The notes beneath the pieces are model-generated. The model did no database searches. It was not told the DNA's origin and saw only the letters and a program-made list of their open reading frames with translations. This document shows, piece by piece, positions 9,133 to 17,864 of a DNA stretch of 26,047 nt. How positions within the stretch are numbered: the stretch's first letter is position 1; each line of letters starts with the position of its first letter. This DNA is from Deltaproteobacteria bacterium. GTDB lineage: Bacteria > Desulfobacterota > Syntrophia > Syntrophales > UBA2210. Location: contig JAFCZZ010000056.1 in NCBI GenBank assembly GCA_019314085.1, forward strand, positions 1 through 26,047, given 5' to 3'. A program made the position numbers and the translations under genes.

Positions 9133-9327
9133 CTAACTCAGTGCTCCTCTTTCCCTGAGAACGGTCTTTACACGGGCCACATTTCTCTTTACCTTCTTGA
9201 TCACGGAAGAAGACTCCAACTGCCCGGTCGCAAACCTGATACGAAGCCTGAAGAGCTCCTCAACAAAGCCCTTCTCCTTTTCTTTCAGCTCATCCACGCC
9301 AAGATCTCTGATTTCCTTAATTTTCAT
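9133..9327 (-). CDS. rpmC: 50S ribosomal protein L29
   Basis: L29 lies by the polypeptide exit tunnel, next to L23, where trigger factor and SRP dock. The 64-residue protein has the expected all-helical pattern: [20 protein letters not shown], then [15 protein letters not shown] and [18 protein letters not shown] at 9327 has GGGAG seven bases upstream; a TTG one codon earlier is less likely. The start lies inside the last codons of rplP, an 11-base overlap that suggests coupling. Confidence 0.95.
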   Translation of the reverse strand: MKIKEIRDLGVDELKEKEKGFVEELFRLRIRFATGQLESSSVIKKVKRNVARVKTVLRERGALS

Positions 9328-9739
9328 CAAATATCTCCCTGGAAAGAACCTTTGTCGCCATGGGAAGCTTGTGCGATGCCAGTCTCAGTGCCTCACGGGC
9401 AACCTCTTCCGGAACACCCTCCATCTCATAGAGAATCGTGCCCTTCTTGACGATGGCAACCCACTCTTCCGGAGATCCTTTTCCCTTTCCCATACGGGTC
9501 TCTGCCGGTTTTTTGGTGATCGACTTGTGGGGAAAAATGCGTATCCATATCTTACCGCCACGTTTCACGTGACGGGTTATCGCGATACGGGCCGATTCGA
9601 TCTGCCGCGCCGTTATCCGGCCGCTTTCCAATGCCTGGAGCCCGTATTCACCAAAATCCACCGTGATTCCCTTATGGGCCGCGCCCTTTATGCGACCCTT
9701 ATGGATCTTCCTGTATTTTACCCTTTTTGGTGCTAACAT
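9317..9739 (-). CDS. rplP: 50S ribosomal protein L16
   Basis: L16 binds near the A-site tRNA and is needed for peptidyl-transferase activity. The 140-residue protein starts with the family N-terminus [19 protein letters not shown]. It has [20 protein letters not shown] near residues 55-74 and [14 protein letters not shown] near 82-95, the loop that reaches tRNA. ATG at 9739 is chosen by family alignment; longer in-frame starts back to 9796 would run into rpsC. It starts seven bases after the rpsC stop and overlaps rpmC. Confidence 0.96.
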   Translation of the reverse strand: MLAPKRVKYRKIHKGRIKGAAHKGITVDFGEYGLQALESGRITARQIESARIAITRHVKRGGKIWIRIFPHKSITKKPAETRMGKGKGSPEEWVAIVKKGTILYEMEGVPEEVAREALRLASHKLPMATKVLSREIFDEN

Positions 9740-9746
9740 AATAACC

Positions 9747-10403
9747 CTATCCCTGCGAGTCCAAAGTGTTTTTCTTGTCCGGCAGGACCTCGCCATTAAA
9801 TATCAAGACCTTGACACCTATGATCCCGTAGGTCGTCTTGGCCTCGGCAAACCCATAATCAATATCCGCCCGCAACGTGTGGAGGGGAACCCTGCCCTCT
9901 CGGTACCATTCCCTTCTCGCCATTTCCGCTCCGCCCAATCTTCCTGAACACGCAACCCGGATACCCTGAACACCAAACTTGAGGGCCGTGGTTACGCTTC
10001 TTTTCATGGCCCTTCTGAAATTTACCCTCCGTACAAGCTGCAGGGCGATATTCTCGGCTACGAGTTGGGCATCGGTCTCTGGTTTGCGTACCTCCAGTAT
10101 ATTGATGATGACCTCTCCCGTCATGACCTTTTCGAGATCTTTCTTTATCTTCTCTATCTCGGTCCCTTTTCGCCCGATGATAATCCCCGGACGCGCCGTA
10201 TATATATTAACCTTCGCCTTATCGGAGGCCCTTTCAATCTCTATCCTGGATATGCCGGCATGGAAAAACTTATCCTTGAGATGTTTCCTGACCCTTATAT
10301 CTTCATGGAGTAGCTCACTGTAGTTTCGCTCAGCGAACCATCGTGAGCTCCAGGTCTTATTAATGCCCAACCTGAACCCGATGGGATTTACCTTTTGTCC
10401 CAA
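9747..10403 (-). CDS. rpsC: 30S ribosomal protein S3
   Basis: S3 lines the mRNA entry tunnel on the 30S head and contributes to mRNA unwinding. The 218-residue protein has the N-terminal [13 protein letters not shown], a type II KH domain with the GxxG loop GRKG at residues 77-80 ([15 protein letters not shown]), and the C-terminal domain signature [20 protein letters not shown]. The start is TTG at 10403, preceded by GGGAGGT at good spacing; the family sequence starts exactly here. It lies 19 bases after rplV. Confidence 0.97.
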   Translation of the reverse strand: MGQKVNPIGFRLGINKTWSSRWFAERNYSELLHEDIRVRKHLKDKFFHAGISRIEIERASDKAKVNIYTARPGIIIGRKGTEIEKIKKDLEKVMTGEVIINILEVRKPETDAQLVAENIALQLVRRVNFRRAMKRSVTTALKFGVQGIRVACSGRLGGAEMARREWYREGRVPLHTLRADIDYGFAEAKTTYGIIGVKVLIFNGEVLPDKKNTLDSQG

Positions 10404-10422
10404 ACCTTCACCTCCCTAGAGA

Positions 10423-10755
10423 TTACCCTTCGTCAAGTATAACCGTTATGTGACTTGTTCTCTTTCGTATGGACGCCGCTCTTCCCTGTGCCCGCGCCCT
10501 CCACCTCTTCAGCGAAGGACCCTGATCCACAAACACCTCTCGTACGTAAAGGATATTCTCATCTATGTTGGGATTCTGTGCCGCGTTAGCCATAGCGGAC
10601 TTCAAAACCTTCCTGACGATGCCTGCGGCCTTCTTATCGGTAAAGCCAAGCCTTGTGTCCGCATCTTCAACCTTTTTCCCCCGGATTAGATCGACCACCA
10701 ACCGTGCCTTCTGTGGCGATATCCGAACATATTTTACAACTGCTTTTGCTTCCAT
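10423..10755 (-). CDS. rplV: 50S ribosomal protein L22
   Basis: L22 binds 23S rRNA, and its long beta-hairpin lines the nascent-chain exit tunnel near the macrolide site. The 110-residue protein is complete: [20 protein letters not shown] near residues 9-28, [19 protein letters not shown] near 53-71, and the hairpin segment [20 protein letters not shown] near 84-103. The ATG at 10755 is 19 bases after rpsS. The hairpin shows no obvious insertion or deletion. Confidence 0.97.
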   Translation of the reverse strand: MEAKAVVKYVRISPQKARLVVDLIRGKKVEDADTRLGFTDKKAAGIVRKVLKSAMANAAQNPNIDENILYVREVFVDQGPSLKRWRARAQGRAASIRKRTSHITVILDEG

Positions 10756-10774
10756 TTGTCACAAAACCCCACGG

Positions 10775-11059
10775 CTATCTCTTTTTTAGCCTTGTTTTCC
10801 TGTCGCCCGCGTGACTGTAAAAGGTCCTCGTTGGCGCAAATTCACCCAGCTTGTGTCCAACCATGTCCTCCGTCACATATACGGGAATGAACTTCTTCCC
10901 ATTATGTACCGCAAACGTATGGCCTACGAGCTCGGGAGCAACCATGGAACGGCGGGACCATGTCTTTATCACACCCCTGCCCCCTGCAGCCTCCGCTGAC
11001 CGGACCTTTTTCAGAAGTTTCTCATTGATATAGGGGCCTTTTTTTATTGAACGCGCCAC
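10775..11059 (-). CDS. rpsS: 30S ribosomal protein S19
   Basis: S19 forms a complex with S13 in the 30S head and makes bridges to the 50S. The 94-residue protein is complete, with [19 protein letters not shown] at the start, the conserved [20 protein letters not shown] near residues 31-50, and [20 protein letters not shown] near the end. The start is GTG at 11059, only three bases after the rplB stop, with AGAGGA as Shine-Dalgarno inside the end of rplB. Confidence 0.97.
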   Translation of the reverse strand: MARSIKKGPYINEKLLKKVRSAEAAGGRGVIKTWSRRSMVAPELVGHTFAVHNGKKFIPVYVTEDMVGHKLGEFAPTRTFYSHAGDRKTRLKKR

Positions 11060-11062
11060 ACT

Positions 11063-11884
11063 CTATCCTCTTTTCTTCACGATATATTTATCAGAATTCT
11101 TGTTCTTCCTGGTTTTATACCCTTTAGTGGGAACCCCCCACGGAGTACAGGGATGTCTGCCGCCGGACGAGCGCCCCTCTCCACCACCCATCGGATGGTC
11201 AACGGGGTTCATAACCACCCCTCGAACCTTGGGTCTCTTGCCCAACCATCGGGTGCGCCCCGCCTTTCCGATACTGACATTCTCATGATCGAGGTTCCCG
11301 AGCTGCCCTATCGTCGCCTTGCATTCCATCAGGATTTTCCGGACTTCTCCCGAAGGCAGACGGATCTGAGCGTACGAACCCTCCTTTGCCATAAGCTGGC
11401 CATAGGTCCCCGCACTCCTGATCAGCTGTCCCCCCTTGCCTATTTTGAGTTCAAGGTTATGGATAAGAGAACCCAGGGGTATATTTTTCAGAGGGCTCGT
11501 GTTGCCTGTCTTTATATCTACCTTTTCCCCACTGACAATCGTATCACCCACTTCAAGTCCCAGCGGGGCAAGTATGTATCTCTTCTCCCCATCTACGTAA
11601 TGAAGAAGGGCTATCCGCGAGGAGCGATTCGGGTCATACTCGATAGCCGCTACCCTGGCGGGGATATCTATTTTATCGCGCCTGAAATCTATAACCCGAA
11701 ACTTCCTCTTGTGTCCCCCGCCGATATGCCGGCTTGTTATCCGCCCGCGGTTGTTCCGTCCACCTGTCCTCTTCAGCGATCGCGCAAGGGCCTTTTCAGG
11801 TTTCGCTTTCGTTATCTCCTCAAAGGTGAATCCCGTCTGGGCTCTTCTCCCCGGAGATGTCGGCTTGTATGTCTTGAGTGCCAT
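11063..11884 (-). CDS. rplB: 50S ribosomal protein L2
   Basis: L2 is a primary 23S rRNA-binding protein needed for subunit association and for an active peptidyl-transferase centre. The 273-residue length is typical. Visible signatures are [20 protein letters not shown] near residues 44-63, the SH3-like part [20 protein letters not shown] near 148-167, and the C-terminal [20 protein letters not shown] near 226-245, with the histidine needed for function. The ATG at 11884 is 25 bases after rplW. Confidence 0.98.
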   Translation of the reverse strand: MALKTYKPTSPGRRAQTGFTFEEITKAKPEKALARSLKRTGGRNNRGRITSRHIGGGHKRKFRVIDFRRDKIDIPARVAAIEYDPNRSSRIALLHYVDGEKRYILAPLGLEVGDTIVSGEKVDIKTGNTSPLKNIPLGSLIHNLELKIGKGGQLIRSAGTYGQLMAKEGSYAQIRLPSGEVRKILMECKATIGQLGNLDHENVSIGKAGRTRWLGKRPKVRGVVMNPVDHPMGGGEGRSSGGRHPCTPWGVPTKGYKTRKNKNSDKYIVKKRG

Positions 11885-11909
11885 ATTTCTTCCCTACAAC
11901 CCCTTCTTG

Positions 11910-12197
11910 CTATACTCCCTCGTGAACCTCGATAGAACTGCCGGGAGCGAGTGTAATCACAGCTTTTTTCCAATTTCGTCTTCTGCCGATAACCCTTCCT
12001 ACCCTCTTCTTTTTTCCGGATATGTTTATCGTATGGACATCCACCACGCTGACCTTGAATATCTTTTCTACGGCATTGCGGATGTCTATCTTCGTGGCCC
12101 CTCGATCCACCTCGAAGAGATACTTGTTATCTTCCTCCCTGGCGATCGTGCTCTTTTCTGTAACGAGCGGTTTTTTGATTACGGAATATATATTCAT
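11910..12197 (-). CDS. rplW: 50S ribosomal protein L23
   Basis: L23 sits at the polypeptide tunnel exit and is the main docking site for trigger factor and SRP. The 95-residue protein has the N-terminal signature [18 protein letters not shown], a middle segment [20 protein letters not shown] and the basic extended loop [19 protein letters not shown]. The ATG at 12197 overlaps the rplD stop (TAATG), so the two genes are probably translationally coupled. Confidence 0.96.
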   Translation of the reverse strand: MNIYSVIKKPLVTEKSTIAREEDNKYLFEVDRGATKIDIRNAVEKIFKVSVVDVHTINISGKKKRVGRVIGRRRNWKKAVITLAPGSSIEVHEGV

Positions 12198-12829
12198 TAT
12201 GAAAGCAACGCCCCTTCTATCTTTTTCACGGAGGGCTCTAAAAGAACAAGATTATCATACTTTAAGAGATCGTACACATTGATGCCCTCTGATCGCATCA
12301 TCTTCACAGCCTTGATATTCTGAGAGGATTTTTCCAATATGATGTTTTTCTCCTCCAGGACAAAGAGGGTCGTTCCGAGTTCAAACCGGTCCAGAACCTC
12401 CTGAAATCTCTTCGTCTTTATCTCATCCATCGGAAAGTCTTTGAGTATGATGACCTTGTCTTCCTTCACCTTCATACTCAAGGCGGACCTCAACGCCGCC
12501 CTCCTCACCTTTTTGGGAACCCTGTAGGAATAGTCCCGGGGGTGGGGACCGAACACGGTCCCGCCGCCTCTCCAGAGGGGGGATCGCGACGTACCCGCTC
12601 TCGCCCTTCCGGTTCCCTTCTGACGCCACGGCTTTCTTCCCCCGCCGCGGACATCAGATCTGGTCTTGGTGGAAGCGGTCCCCTGCCGCCTGCATGCAAG
12701 CTGCATCCTTACAACTTCATACAGGATATGTTCATTCACCTCGGCGCCGAAGACACCATCGTTCAGCTCCACCTCGGCTACCTTGGTTTTTTCTATATCG
12801 TATACATTCAGAACCGGCATTTTTACCAT
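12197..12829 (-). CDS. rplD: 50S ribosomal protein L4
   Basis: L4 binds 23S rRNA, and its long loop lines the exit tunnel; in gamma-proteobacteria it also represses the S10 operon. The 210-residue frame is complete, with the tunnel loop near residues 46-95 ([40 protein letters not shown]) and a globular remainder. Two starts are possible: ATG at 12829 (MVKMPVLN) and ATG at 12820 (MPVLN, the usual family start). Neither has ideal spacing to the AAGG at 12833-12836. It follows rplC by five bases. Confidence 0.96.
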   Translation of the reverse strand: MVKMPVLNVYDIEKTKVAEVELNDGVFGAEVNEHILYEVVRMQLACRRQGTASTKTRSDVRGGGRKPWRQKGTGRARAGTSRSPLWRGGGTVFGPHPRDYSYRVPKKVRRAALRSALSMKVKEDKVIILKDFPMDEIKTKRFQEVLDRFELGTTLFVLEEKNIILEKSSQNIKAVKMMRSEGINVYDLLKYDNLVLLEPSVKKIEGALLS

Positions 12830-12834
12830 CTACC

Positions 12835-13464
12835 TTATAGTTTAATAGAATCCTTGATTAAAACGATACCGTTCTTGCTGCTGGGGACTGCGCCCTTCAC
12901 TAGAATCAGGTTTTCCTCCGGCCGCACACCCACCACCATCAAGTTTTGAACGGTCTGTCTGTGATTACCCATATGCCCGGGCATCTTCTTCCCCTTGAAG
13001 ACCCTGGAAGGCCACGCACTGGCCCCTATAGAACCGGGCGCCCGATGAAACATTGAACCATGCCCGGAAGGCCCACCAGCAAATCCATGCCTTTTGATCA
13101 CACCTGCAAAACCCCGGCCTCTGGTTGTTCCGACCACATCGATATAGTCGCCTACCTTGAAGATATCGGCCTTGACCTCCGAGCCTACCTCATACTGATC
13201 GGTAGATTCCAGCCGGAACTCCCTGAGGATTCTGAAAGAACCCTTGTCGGCCTTTTTAAAATGGCCCTTGAGGGGTTTATTGACGGCCTTTTCCTTTACC
13301 CGATCAAACCCGAGCTGTATGGCATCATATCCGTCTACATCTTCGGCCTTCTTCTGTATGACAACGCAGGGTCCCGCCTCGATAGCAGTAACGGGGATCA
13401 CAGAACCGTCATCCCAGAATATCTGGGTCATACCCAACTTTTTGCCTATCAGTCCCTTTATCAT
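12835..13464 (-). CDS. rplC: 50S ribosomal protein L3
   Basis: L3 is an early 50S assembly protein whose central extension reaches the peptidyl-transferase centre. The 209-residue protein is complete: [20 protein letters not shown] at the start, [20 protein letters not shown] near residues 111-130, and [20 protein letters not shown] with [15 protein letters not shown] after it. The ATG at 13464 is separated from rpsJ by 84 bases that contain a terminator-like hairpin, which is unusual at this position in an S10 operon. Confidence 0.97.
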   Translation of the reverse strand: MIKGLIGKKLGMTQIFWDDGSVIPVTAIEAGPCVVIQKKAEDVDGYDAIQLGFDRVKEKAVNKPLKGHFKKADKGSFRILREFRLESTDQYEVGSEVKADIFKVGDYIDVVGTTRGRGFAGVIKRHGFAGGPSGHGSMFHRAPGSIGASAWPSRVFKGKKMPGHMGNHRQTVQNLMVVGVRPEENLILVKGAVPSSKNGIVLIKDSIKL

Positions 13465-13495
13465 GACATCTACGACTTCCCATGCATCTTTTTGA

Positions 13496-13534
13496 CAAAA
13501 AACGAGGAGATGAAACCGAAAAGATCATCTCCTC
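13496..13534 (-). terminator. Rho-independent terminator-like hairpin between rpsJ and rplC
   Basis: On the transcribed strand, GAGGAGATGA and TCATCTCCTC form a perfect 10-base stem with an 11-base loop (TCTTTTCGGTT), followed at once by GTTTTTTG. This is the strongest terminator-like structure in the window. It lies 32 bases before the rplC start, inside what is normally an unbroken S10 operon, so partial termination or attenuation is more likely than a full stop. Confidence 0.7.
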
Positions 13535-13548
13535 ACTCCTCGTCAAAC

Positions 13549-13782
13549 CTATAATTTTATCTCTACATCGACACCGGCGGAGAGATCAAGCTTCATCAAT
13601 GTGTCCACAGTGGACTGGGTCGGCTCAACGATATCTATAAGTCTTTTGTGAGTGCGTATCTCAAATTGCTCTCTGGATTTCTTATCAACATTGGGCGATC
13701 TATTCACGCAATACTTATTGATCACTGTCGGAAGGGGAATCGGTCCCGCAACACGCGCACCCGTCCTCTTCGCTGCTTCCAC
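13549..13782 (-). CDS. rpsJ: 30S ribosomal protein S10, N-terminus missing
   Basis: S10 is a 30S head protein and, as NusE, a partner of NusB and NusG in antitermination. The C-terminal 77 residues are normal ([20 protein letters not shown] to [12 protein letters not shown]). Upstream, the same frame continues with [11 protein letters not shown] as far as codon 13815, matching the family, but the usual first 12-14 residues (an MxxxKIRIRLKAYD-like strand) and a proper start are absent. Instead the frame meets TAG in the end of tuf, and only 16 bases separate tuf's stop from recognisable S10. The GTG at 13782 is the only in-frame start, so the 5' end appears deleted. Confidence 0.9.
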   Translation of the reverse strand: MEAAKRTGARVAGPIPLPTVINKYCVNRSPNVDKKSREQFEIRTHKRLIDIVEPTQSTVDTLMKLDLSAGVDVEIKL

Positions 13783-13831
13783 AATATCCTGTGCCGACCT
13801 GTCAAGGAGCTTATATTTACCAACCCGGGGC

Positions 13832-15025
13832 CTATTCTATTATTTCGCTGACGACTCCGGCCCCGACAGTCCTGCCGCCCTCACGGATAGCAAATCTCAG
13901 CTTCTCCTCCATGGCGATAGGGGTTATCAGTTCTACGACCATCTCCACATTATCACCAGGCATCACCATCTCGATCCCTTCGGGAAGAGTGGAAACACCT
14001 GTCACGTCCGTTGTTCTGAAATAAAACTGCGGCCGATATCCGTTGAAGAAGGGTGTATGCCTTCCACCCTCTTCCTTCGTGAGGACATATACCTGCGCCT
14101 TGAACTTCGTATGGGGGGTGATGGAACCCGGTTTCGCAACAACCTGGCCCCTCTCAACATCTTCCCGCTTTGTACCCCTCAGGAGGATCCCGATATCATC
14201 ACCGGCCCGTCCCTCATCGAGGGTCTTCCGGAACATCTCAACGCCGGTACATACCGTCTTGAAGGTAGGTCTGATCCCCACGATCTCGACTTCGTCGCCC
14301 GTCCTGACAATTCCCCTGTCGGCACGGCCGGTAACAACCGTCCCGCGCCCGGAGATGGTAAAGACGTCTCCAACCGGCATCAGGAAAGGCTTCTCGAGAT
14401 CCCGAACAGGCTCCGGTATATAAGCATCAACGGCGTCCATGAGTTCCCAGATACTCTTTACTTCCTCGGAATCCGCGTCATCACTTTCCAGGGCCTTCAG
14501 GGCCGATCCTCTGATAATCGGGAGATCGTCGCCGGGGAATTCGTAATCTGTCAGAAGCTCTCGCAGCTCGAGCTCAACGAGATCAAGGAGTTCCGGGTCA
14601 TCAACCAGATCAACCTTGTTCATGTACACAACAATGTACGGCACCTGGACCTGCCTGGCAAGGAGGATATGCTCTCTGGTCTGCGGCATGGGGCCGTCCG
14701 AGGCCGCCACCACCAGTATGGTTCCGTCCATGTGAGCGGCACCCGATATCATGTTCTTTATGTAGTCGGCATGCCCCGGGCAATCGACATGGGCATAGTG
14801 CCGCTTTTCGGTTTCATACTCAACATGTGCAATATTGATGGTAACCCCTCGCTCCTTCTCTTCGGGGGCGTTATCAATCGAATCAAAGGGCATAAATTCG
14901 GCAAGGCCCTTGGAGGCCAGATGTTTTGTTATAGCTGCAGTCAATGTGGTTTTTCCATGATCCACATGTCCGATCGTTCCAATATTTAAATGTGGCTTTG
15001 TCCTCTCAAATTTCTTCTTTGCCAT
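13832..15025 (-). CDS. tuf: elongation factor Tu
   Basis: EF-Tu is the GTPase that carries aminoacyl-tRNA to the ribosomal A site. The 397-residue protein is complete. The P-loop GHVDHGKT is at residues 19-26, the switch I threonine lies in ERGVTIN near 58-64, DCPGH at 81-85 includes the catalytic histidine H85, and NKVD lies near 136-139 (NKCD in many bacteria), with GSALKAL after it. It ends [13 protein letters not shown] at 15025 is chosen because GGAGG lies eight bases upstream and the family starts MAKKKFER; an ATG two codons earlier is too close. The usual fusA neighbour is absent, and rpsG is 133 bases upstream. Confidence 0.98.
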   Translation of the reverse strand: MAKKKFERTKPHLNIGTIGHVDHGKTTLTAAITKHLASKGLAEFMPFDSIDNAPEEKERGVTINIAHVEYETEKRHYAHVDCPGHADYIKNMISGAAHMDGTILVVAASDGPMPQTREHILLARQVQVPYIVVYMNKVDLVDDPELLDLVELELRELLTDYEFPGDDLPIIRGSALKALESDDADSEEVKSIWELMDAVDAYIPEPVRDLEKPFLMPVGDVFTISGRGTVVTGRADRGIVRTGDEVEIVGIRPTFKTVCTGVEMFRKTLDEGRAGDDIGILLRGTKREDVERGQVVAKPGSITPHTKFKAQVYVLTKEEGGRHTPFFNGYRPQFYFRTTDVTGVSTLPEGIEMVMPGDNVEMVVELITPIAMEEKLRFAIREGGRTVGAGVVSEIIE

Positions 15026-15158
15026 AACCATTACCTCCTTTGTTTAAAAATGGTCACCTGATTTCCTTATCAGTACGTTTTCCAGTCTACTCCCGTAGGA
15101 TATCCCGCTTCAGCTTCTGCAAAAAACACTCCGAATTCCGATCCGAAGGTCGTTCTCT

Positions 15159-15629
15159 CTAAAATCTGTAGTGGGCAAACGCCTTATTTGCCTCAGCCAT
15201 CTTGTGGGTGTCTTCCCTCTTCTTGACAGACGCCCCCCTGCCCGAAGCTGCATCCATGAACTCGGCCGCCAGCTTCTCCTTCATGCTTTTGCCGACCCGT
15301 GACTGGGCATTCCCTATCAGCCACCTGATCGCAAGAGCCGTTCTCCTCTCCGGCGCAACCTCTGTGGGAACCTGATAGGTGGCACCACCTATCCGTCTCG
15401 ATTTCACCTCAAGGACAGGTCTTACGTTGTCCATCGCCTTTTCAAAGACATCAAGGGGCGGATCCTTCATCTTGTCCTCTATAATGCCAAAGGCACCGTA
15501 AAGTATGGACTCGGCAACACTCTTCTTTCCCTTTTTCAGCAGATTGTTGATGAACCGTGCCACCAAGGCACTGTTGTACTTGGGATCTGCCAGTATCTTT
15601 CTCTTTGTTACTACTCTTCTGCGCGGCAT
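15159..15629 (-). CDS. rpsG: 30S ribosomal protein S7
   Basis: S7 nucleates assembly of the 30S head and lies near the E site; in E. coli it also represses the str operon. The 156-residue protein is complete: [20 protein letters not shown] at the start, [20 protein letters not shown] near residues 76-95 (the beta-hairpin at the E site), and [20 protein letters not shown] at the end. The ATG at 15629 is 14 bases after rpsL with a weak AGGAAT Shine-Dalgarno. It is followed by tuf rather than fusA. Confidence 0.97.
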   Translation of the reverse strand: MPRRRVVTKRKILADPKYNSALVARFINNLLKKGKKSVAESILYGAFGIIEDKMKDPPLDVFEKAMDNVRPVLEVKSRRIGGATYQVPTEVAPERRTALAIRWLIGNAQSRVGKSMKEKLAAEFMDAASGRGASVKKREDTHKMAEANKAFAHYRF

Positions 15630-15643
15630 ATGGCTATTCCTGT

Positions 15644-16015
15644 CTACTTTGGTCTTTTAGAGCCGTATTTCGACCTGCCCTGTTTCCTGTCCTGCACCCC
15701 TACGGCATCGAGTGAACCCCGTACGATATGATACCTAACCCCGGGAAGATCCTTGACCCTGCCGCCCCTTACGAGAACAACAGAGTGCTCCTGAAGATTA
15801 TGCCCCATGCCCGGTATATACGAGGTAACCTCGTACCCGCTGGTGAGACGAACCCTGGCAACCTTTCTCAGCGCGGAATTCGGCTTCTTGGGAGTGGTTG
15901 TATAGACCCGCACACACACCCCTCTTCTCTGGGGGCAACCGGCAAGGGCCGGGGCCGAAGTCTTTTTTTTCGTCTTTGATCTGCCTTTGCGTATCAACTG
16001 GTTTATCGTAGGCAT
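15644..16015 (-). CDS. rpsL: 30S ribosomal protein S12
   Basis: S12 sits at the decoding centre and controls accuracy. The 123-residue protein starts [14 protein letters not shown] and contains [20 protein letters not shown] and [19 protein letters not shown]. The lysines in PKKPNS (K43) and RVKDL (K88), where streptomycin resistance usually arises, are wild type, as is the aspartate of the KDLPGVRYH loop. ATG at 16015 has GGAGG four bases upstream; a longer in-frame start at 16051 is rejected by family alignment. It follows rpoC by 76 bases that hold an inverted repeat. Confidence 0.97.
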   Translation of the reverse strand: MPTINQLIRKGRSKTKKKTSAPALAGCPQRRGVCVRVYTTTPKKPNSALRKVARVRLTSGYEVTSYIPGMGHNLQEHSVVLVRGGRVKDLPGVRYHIVRGSLDAVGVQDRKQGRSKYGSKRPK

Positions 16016-16049
16016 TATTCCTCCAAAAATCCTTCCCGCTCTATCTCGC

Positions 16050-16088
16050 AAAAACCGCTCTGTCTCTGTAGTAGCAAAGTAGCGGTTT
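16050..16088 (-). terminator. possible terminator or attenuator between rpoC and rpsL
   Basis: Four bases after the rpoC stop, the transcript has AAACCGCT, a 21-base spacer, then AGCGGTTTTT. The 8-base stem is perfect but the loop is long, and three of the five T residues belong to the stem, so any termination would be partial. It separates the rpoBC block from the str block. Confidence 0.4.
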
Positions 16089-16091
16089 GTA

Positions 16092-17864
16092 TCAATTCAC
16101 GACTTGACTGTCAAGGCTTTTCTCTATGTTCTCTTCATTTATTTGCTGGTTTTCAGGGATCAGATTTTCGGCCTCAACGGCTATCCCCAGCTTCTTATAC
16201 ATGGGAAGCCCCGTACCGGCAGGGACCAGTCTCCCCATAATCACATTCTCCTTGAGACCCCTCAGGTGATCCACCTTCCCGGCCAGGGCGGCCTCTGTAA
16301 GGACACGGGTTGTCTCCTGGAAAGATGCCGCGGATATAAAGCTGTCGGTGTGGAGTGATGCCTTGGTGATCCCGAGAAGCACGGGGACGGCAGTGGCCGG
16401 CTTTTCTCCCCGTTTGATTACCCTTTCATTTTCCTCACCAAAGGCAACCTTGTCAACCTGCTCATCCACGAGAAACGTGGTATCCCCGAAGTCCGTCACC
16501 CGGACCTTCTTAAGCATCTGCCGCACGATAATCTCAATGTGCTTGTCATTGATCTTGACCCCCTGTAGGCGATACACCTCCTGCACCTCGTCGACCAGGT
16601 AACTCGCCAGCTCCTTCTCACCCTTGATGTTCAGGATATCATGGGGATTGCTCGATCCGTCCATCAGGGCCTGACCTGCGACAACCCGATCACCCTCCTG
16701 GACACTGATATACCGTCCCCTGGCGATCAGATATTCCTTGGAATCTCCCACGTCGGGGGTAATGATGATCTTTCTCTTTCCCTTGGCGTCTTCACCGTAA
16801 GAGATCTCTCCGTCTATCTCGGCTATGACGGCATAATCCTTCGGCTTTCTCGCCTCAAAAAGCTCTGCGACACGCGGGAGACCACCGGTGATATCCTTTG
16901 TCTTGGTGGTCTCGCGAGGAATCCTGGCGATAATATCACCCGCCTTTATGGTATCACCCTCCGAAACGCTGATATTCGCCCCCACGGGCAGCAGGTATCG
17001 TGCGATCGCTTTGGTTCCCGGAACCCGGACCGTCTTTCCGCCCTTGTCCTTGATCGAAACCCGGGGCCGCAGGTCGGCAGCCCGGTACTCGACAATGACC
17101 TTTCTCGAAAGACCGGTGACCTCGTCAACCTGTTCCTGCATGGTCTTCCCTTCAACAATATCTCCAAACTTCAACGTCCCGTCAACCTCGGAGAGTATCG
17201 GGATCGAATAGGGATCCCACTGGGCAATCAGGGTACCTGCCTCGACCTCCTGCCCTTCAGCAACCTTCAGGACCGCCCCATAGGGAACAGAATATTTACC
17301 ACGGTTCCGCCCCTCCTGATCCAGGACGTGGACCTCCCCCTTCCTGCTCATAACGACGGCGCCACCATCCTTGTCTGCAACCACAAGATCAACAAACTCG
17401 AGTATCCCGTTATGTCGAGCCTCCAGTGTAGAGTGTTCCTCAAATTTCGCGGTACCGCCGATATGAAAGGTTCTCATGGTCAACTGGGTTCCCGGTTCAC
17501 CGATAGACTGAGCCGCGATGATGCCGACCGCCTCGCCTATATTGACCAGATGACCATGTGCCAAGTCTCTCCCATAGCACCGTGCGCAGACACCATGCTT
17601 GGACTTGCAGGTAAGGGCGGATCGTATCAGGACCCTGCTCAGCCCCGCCGTATCGATCTTCTCCGCAAGGGCCTCGTCAATCTCCTGATTTGCCTCCACC
17701 AGAACTTCCCCGGTAAAGGGATCCTCTATGTCCTCCAGAGCTACCCGTCCGAGAACACGCTCACCAGCCGTCTCTATGATCTCTCCACCTTCAACCAGAG
17801 CGGAAACATAGATTCCATCAAGCGTTTCGCAATCCACCTCCATGATGACACTGTCCTGCGCCAC
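16092..17864 (-). CDS. rpoC: RpoC C-terminal part, after the frame break
   Basis: The frame is open from about 18020; the first possible start inside it is GTG at 17864, but homology begins at 18005. It contains the bridge helix ([20 protein letters not shown], in the region before 17864), the second zinc site with VDCETLDG and [13 protein letters not shown], and the trigger-loop base [19 protein letters not shown] long insert of repeated barrel-sandwich type follows, before [20 protein letters not shown]. That insert inside the trigger loop resembles the proteobacterial SI3. The stop at 16092 is followed four bases later by an inverted repeat. Confidence 0.9.
   Translation of the reverse strand: MAQDSVIMEVDCETLDGIYVSALVEGGEIIETAGERVLGRVALEDIEDPFTGEVLVEANQEIDEALAEKIDTAGLSRVLIRSALTCKSKHGVCARCYGRDLAHGHLVNIGEAVGIIAAQSIGEPGTQLTMRTFHIGGTAKFEEHSTLEARHNGILEFVDLVVADKDGGAVVMSRKGEVHVLDQEGRNRGKYSVPYGAVLKVAEGQEVEAGTLIAQWDPYSIPILSEVDGTLKFGDIVEGKTMQEQVDEVTGLSRKVIVEYRAADLRPRVSIKDKGGKTVRVPGTKAIARYLLPVGANISVSEGDTIKAGDIIARIPRETTKTKDITGGLPRVAELFEARKPKDYAVIAEIDGEISYGEDAKGKRKIIITPDVGDSKEYLIARGRYISVQEGDRVVAGQALMDGSSNPHDILNIKGEKELASYLVDEVQEVYRLQGVKINDKHIEIIVRQMLKKVRVTDFGDTTFLVDEQVDKVAFGEENERVIKRGEKPATAVPVLLGITKASLHTDSFISAASFQETTRVLTEAALAGKVDHLRGLKENVIMGRLVPAGTGLPMYKKLGIAVEAENLIPENQQINEENIEKSLDSQVVN

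Noticed and set aside
12423..12699. Minus-strand open frames of 64-68 codons inside rplD
   Set aside because: They lie within the intact rplD gene in other frames and have no family resemblance or ribosome-binding site.
13815..13840. EF-Tu/S10 or L18/S5 fusion by +1 frameshifting at the upstream stop
   Set aside because: Both truncated genes lie in the +1 frame relative to the gene before, but a shift would not restore the missing conserved N-terminal residues, and no slippery or stimulatory element is evident; the match in frame can be chance.
15032..15158. Remnant of fusA or a tRNA gene in the rpsG-tuf gap
   Set aside because: No frame resembles EF-G termini, and no cloverleaf with a T-arm consensus is visible; only the tuf Shine-Dalgarno is supported.
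16060..16091. Possible promoter for rpsL (TTGATA with ACTACA 17 bases on)
   Set aside because: The -10 match is poor, and part of it falls in the loop of the inverted repeat; the signal is not better than background.
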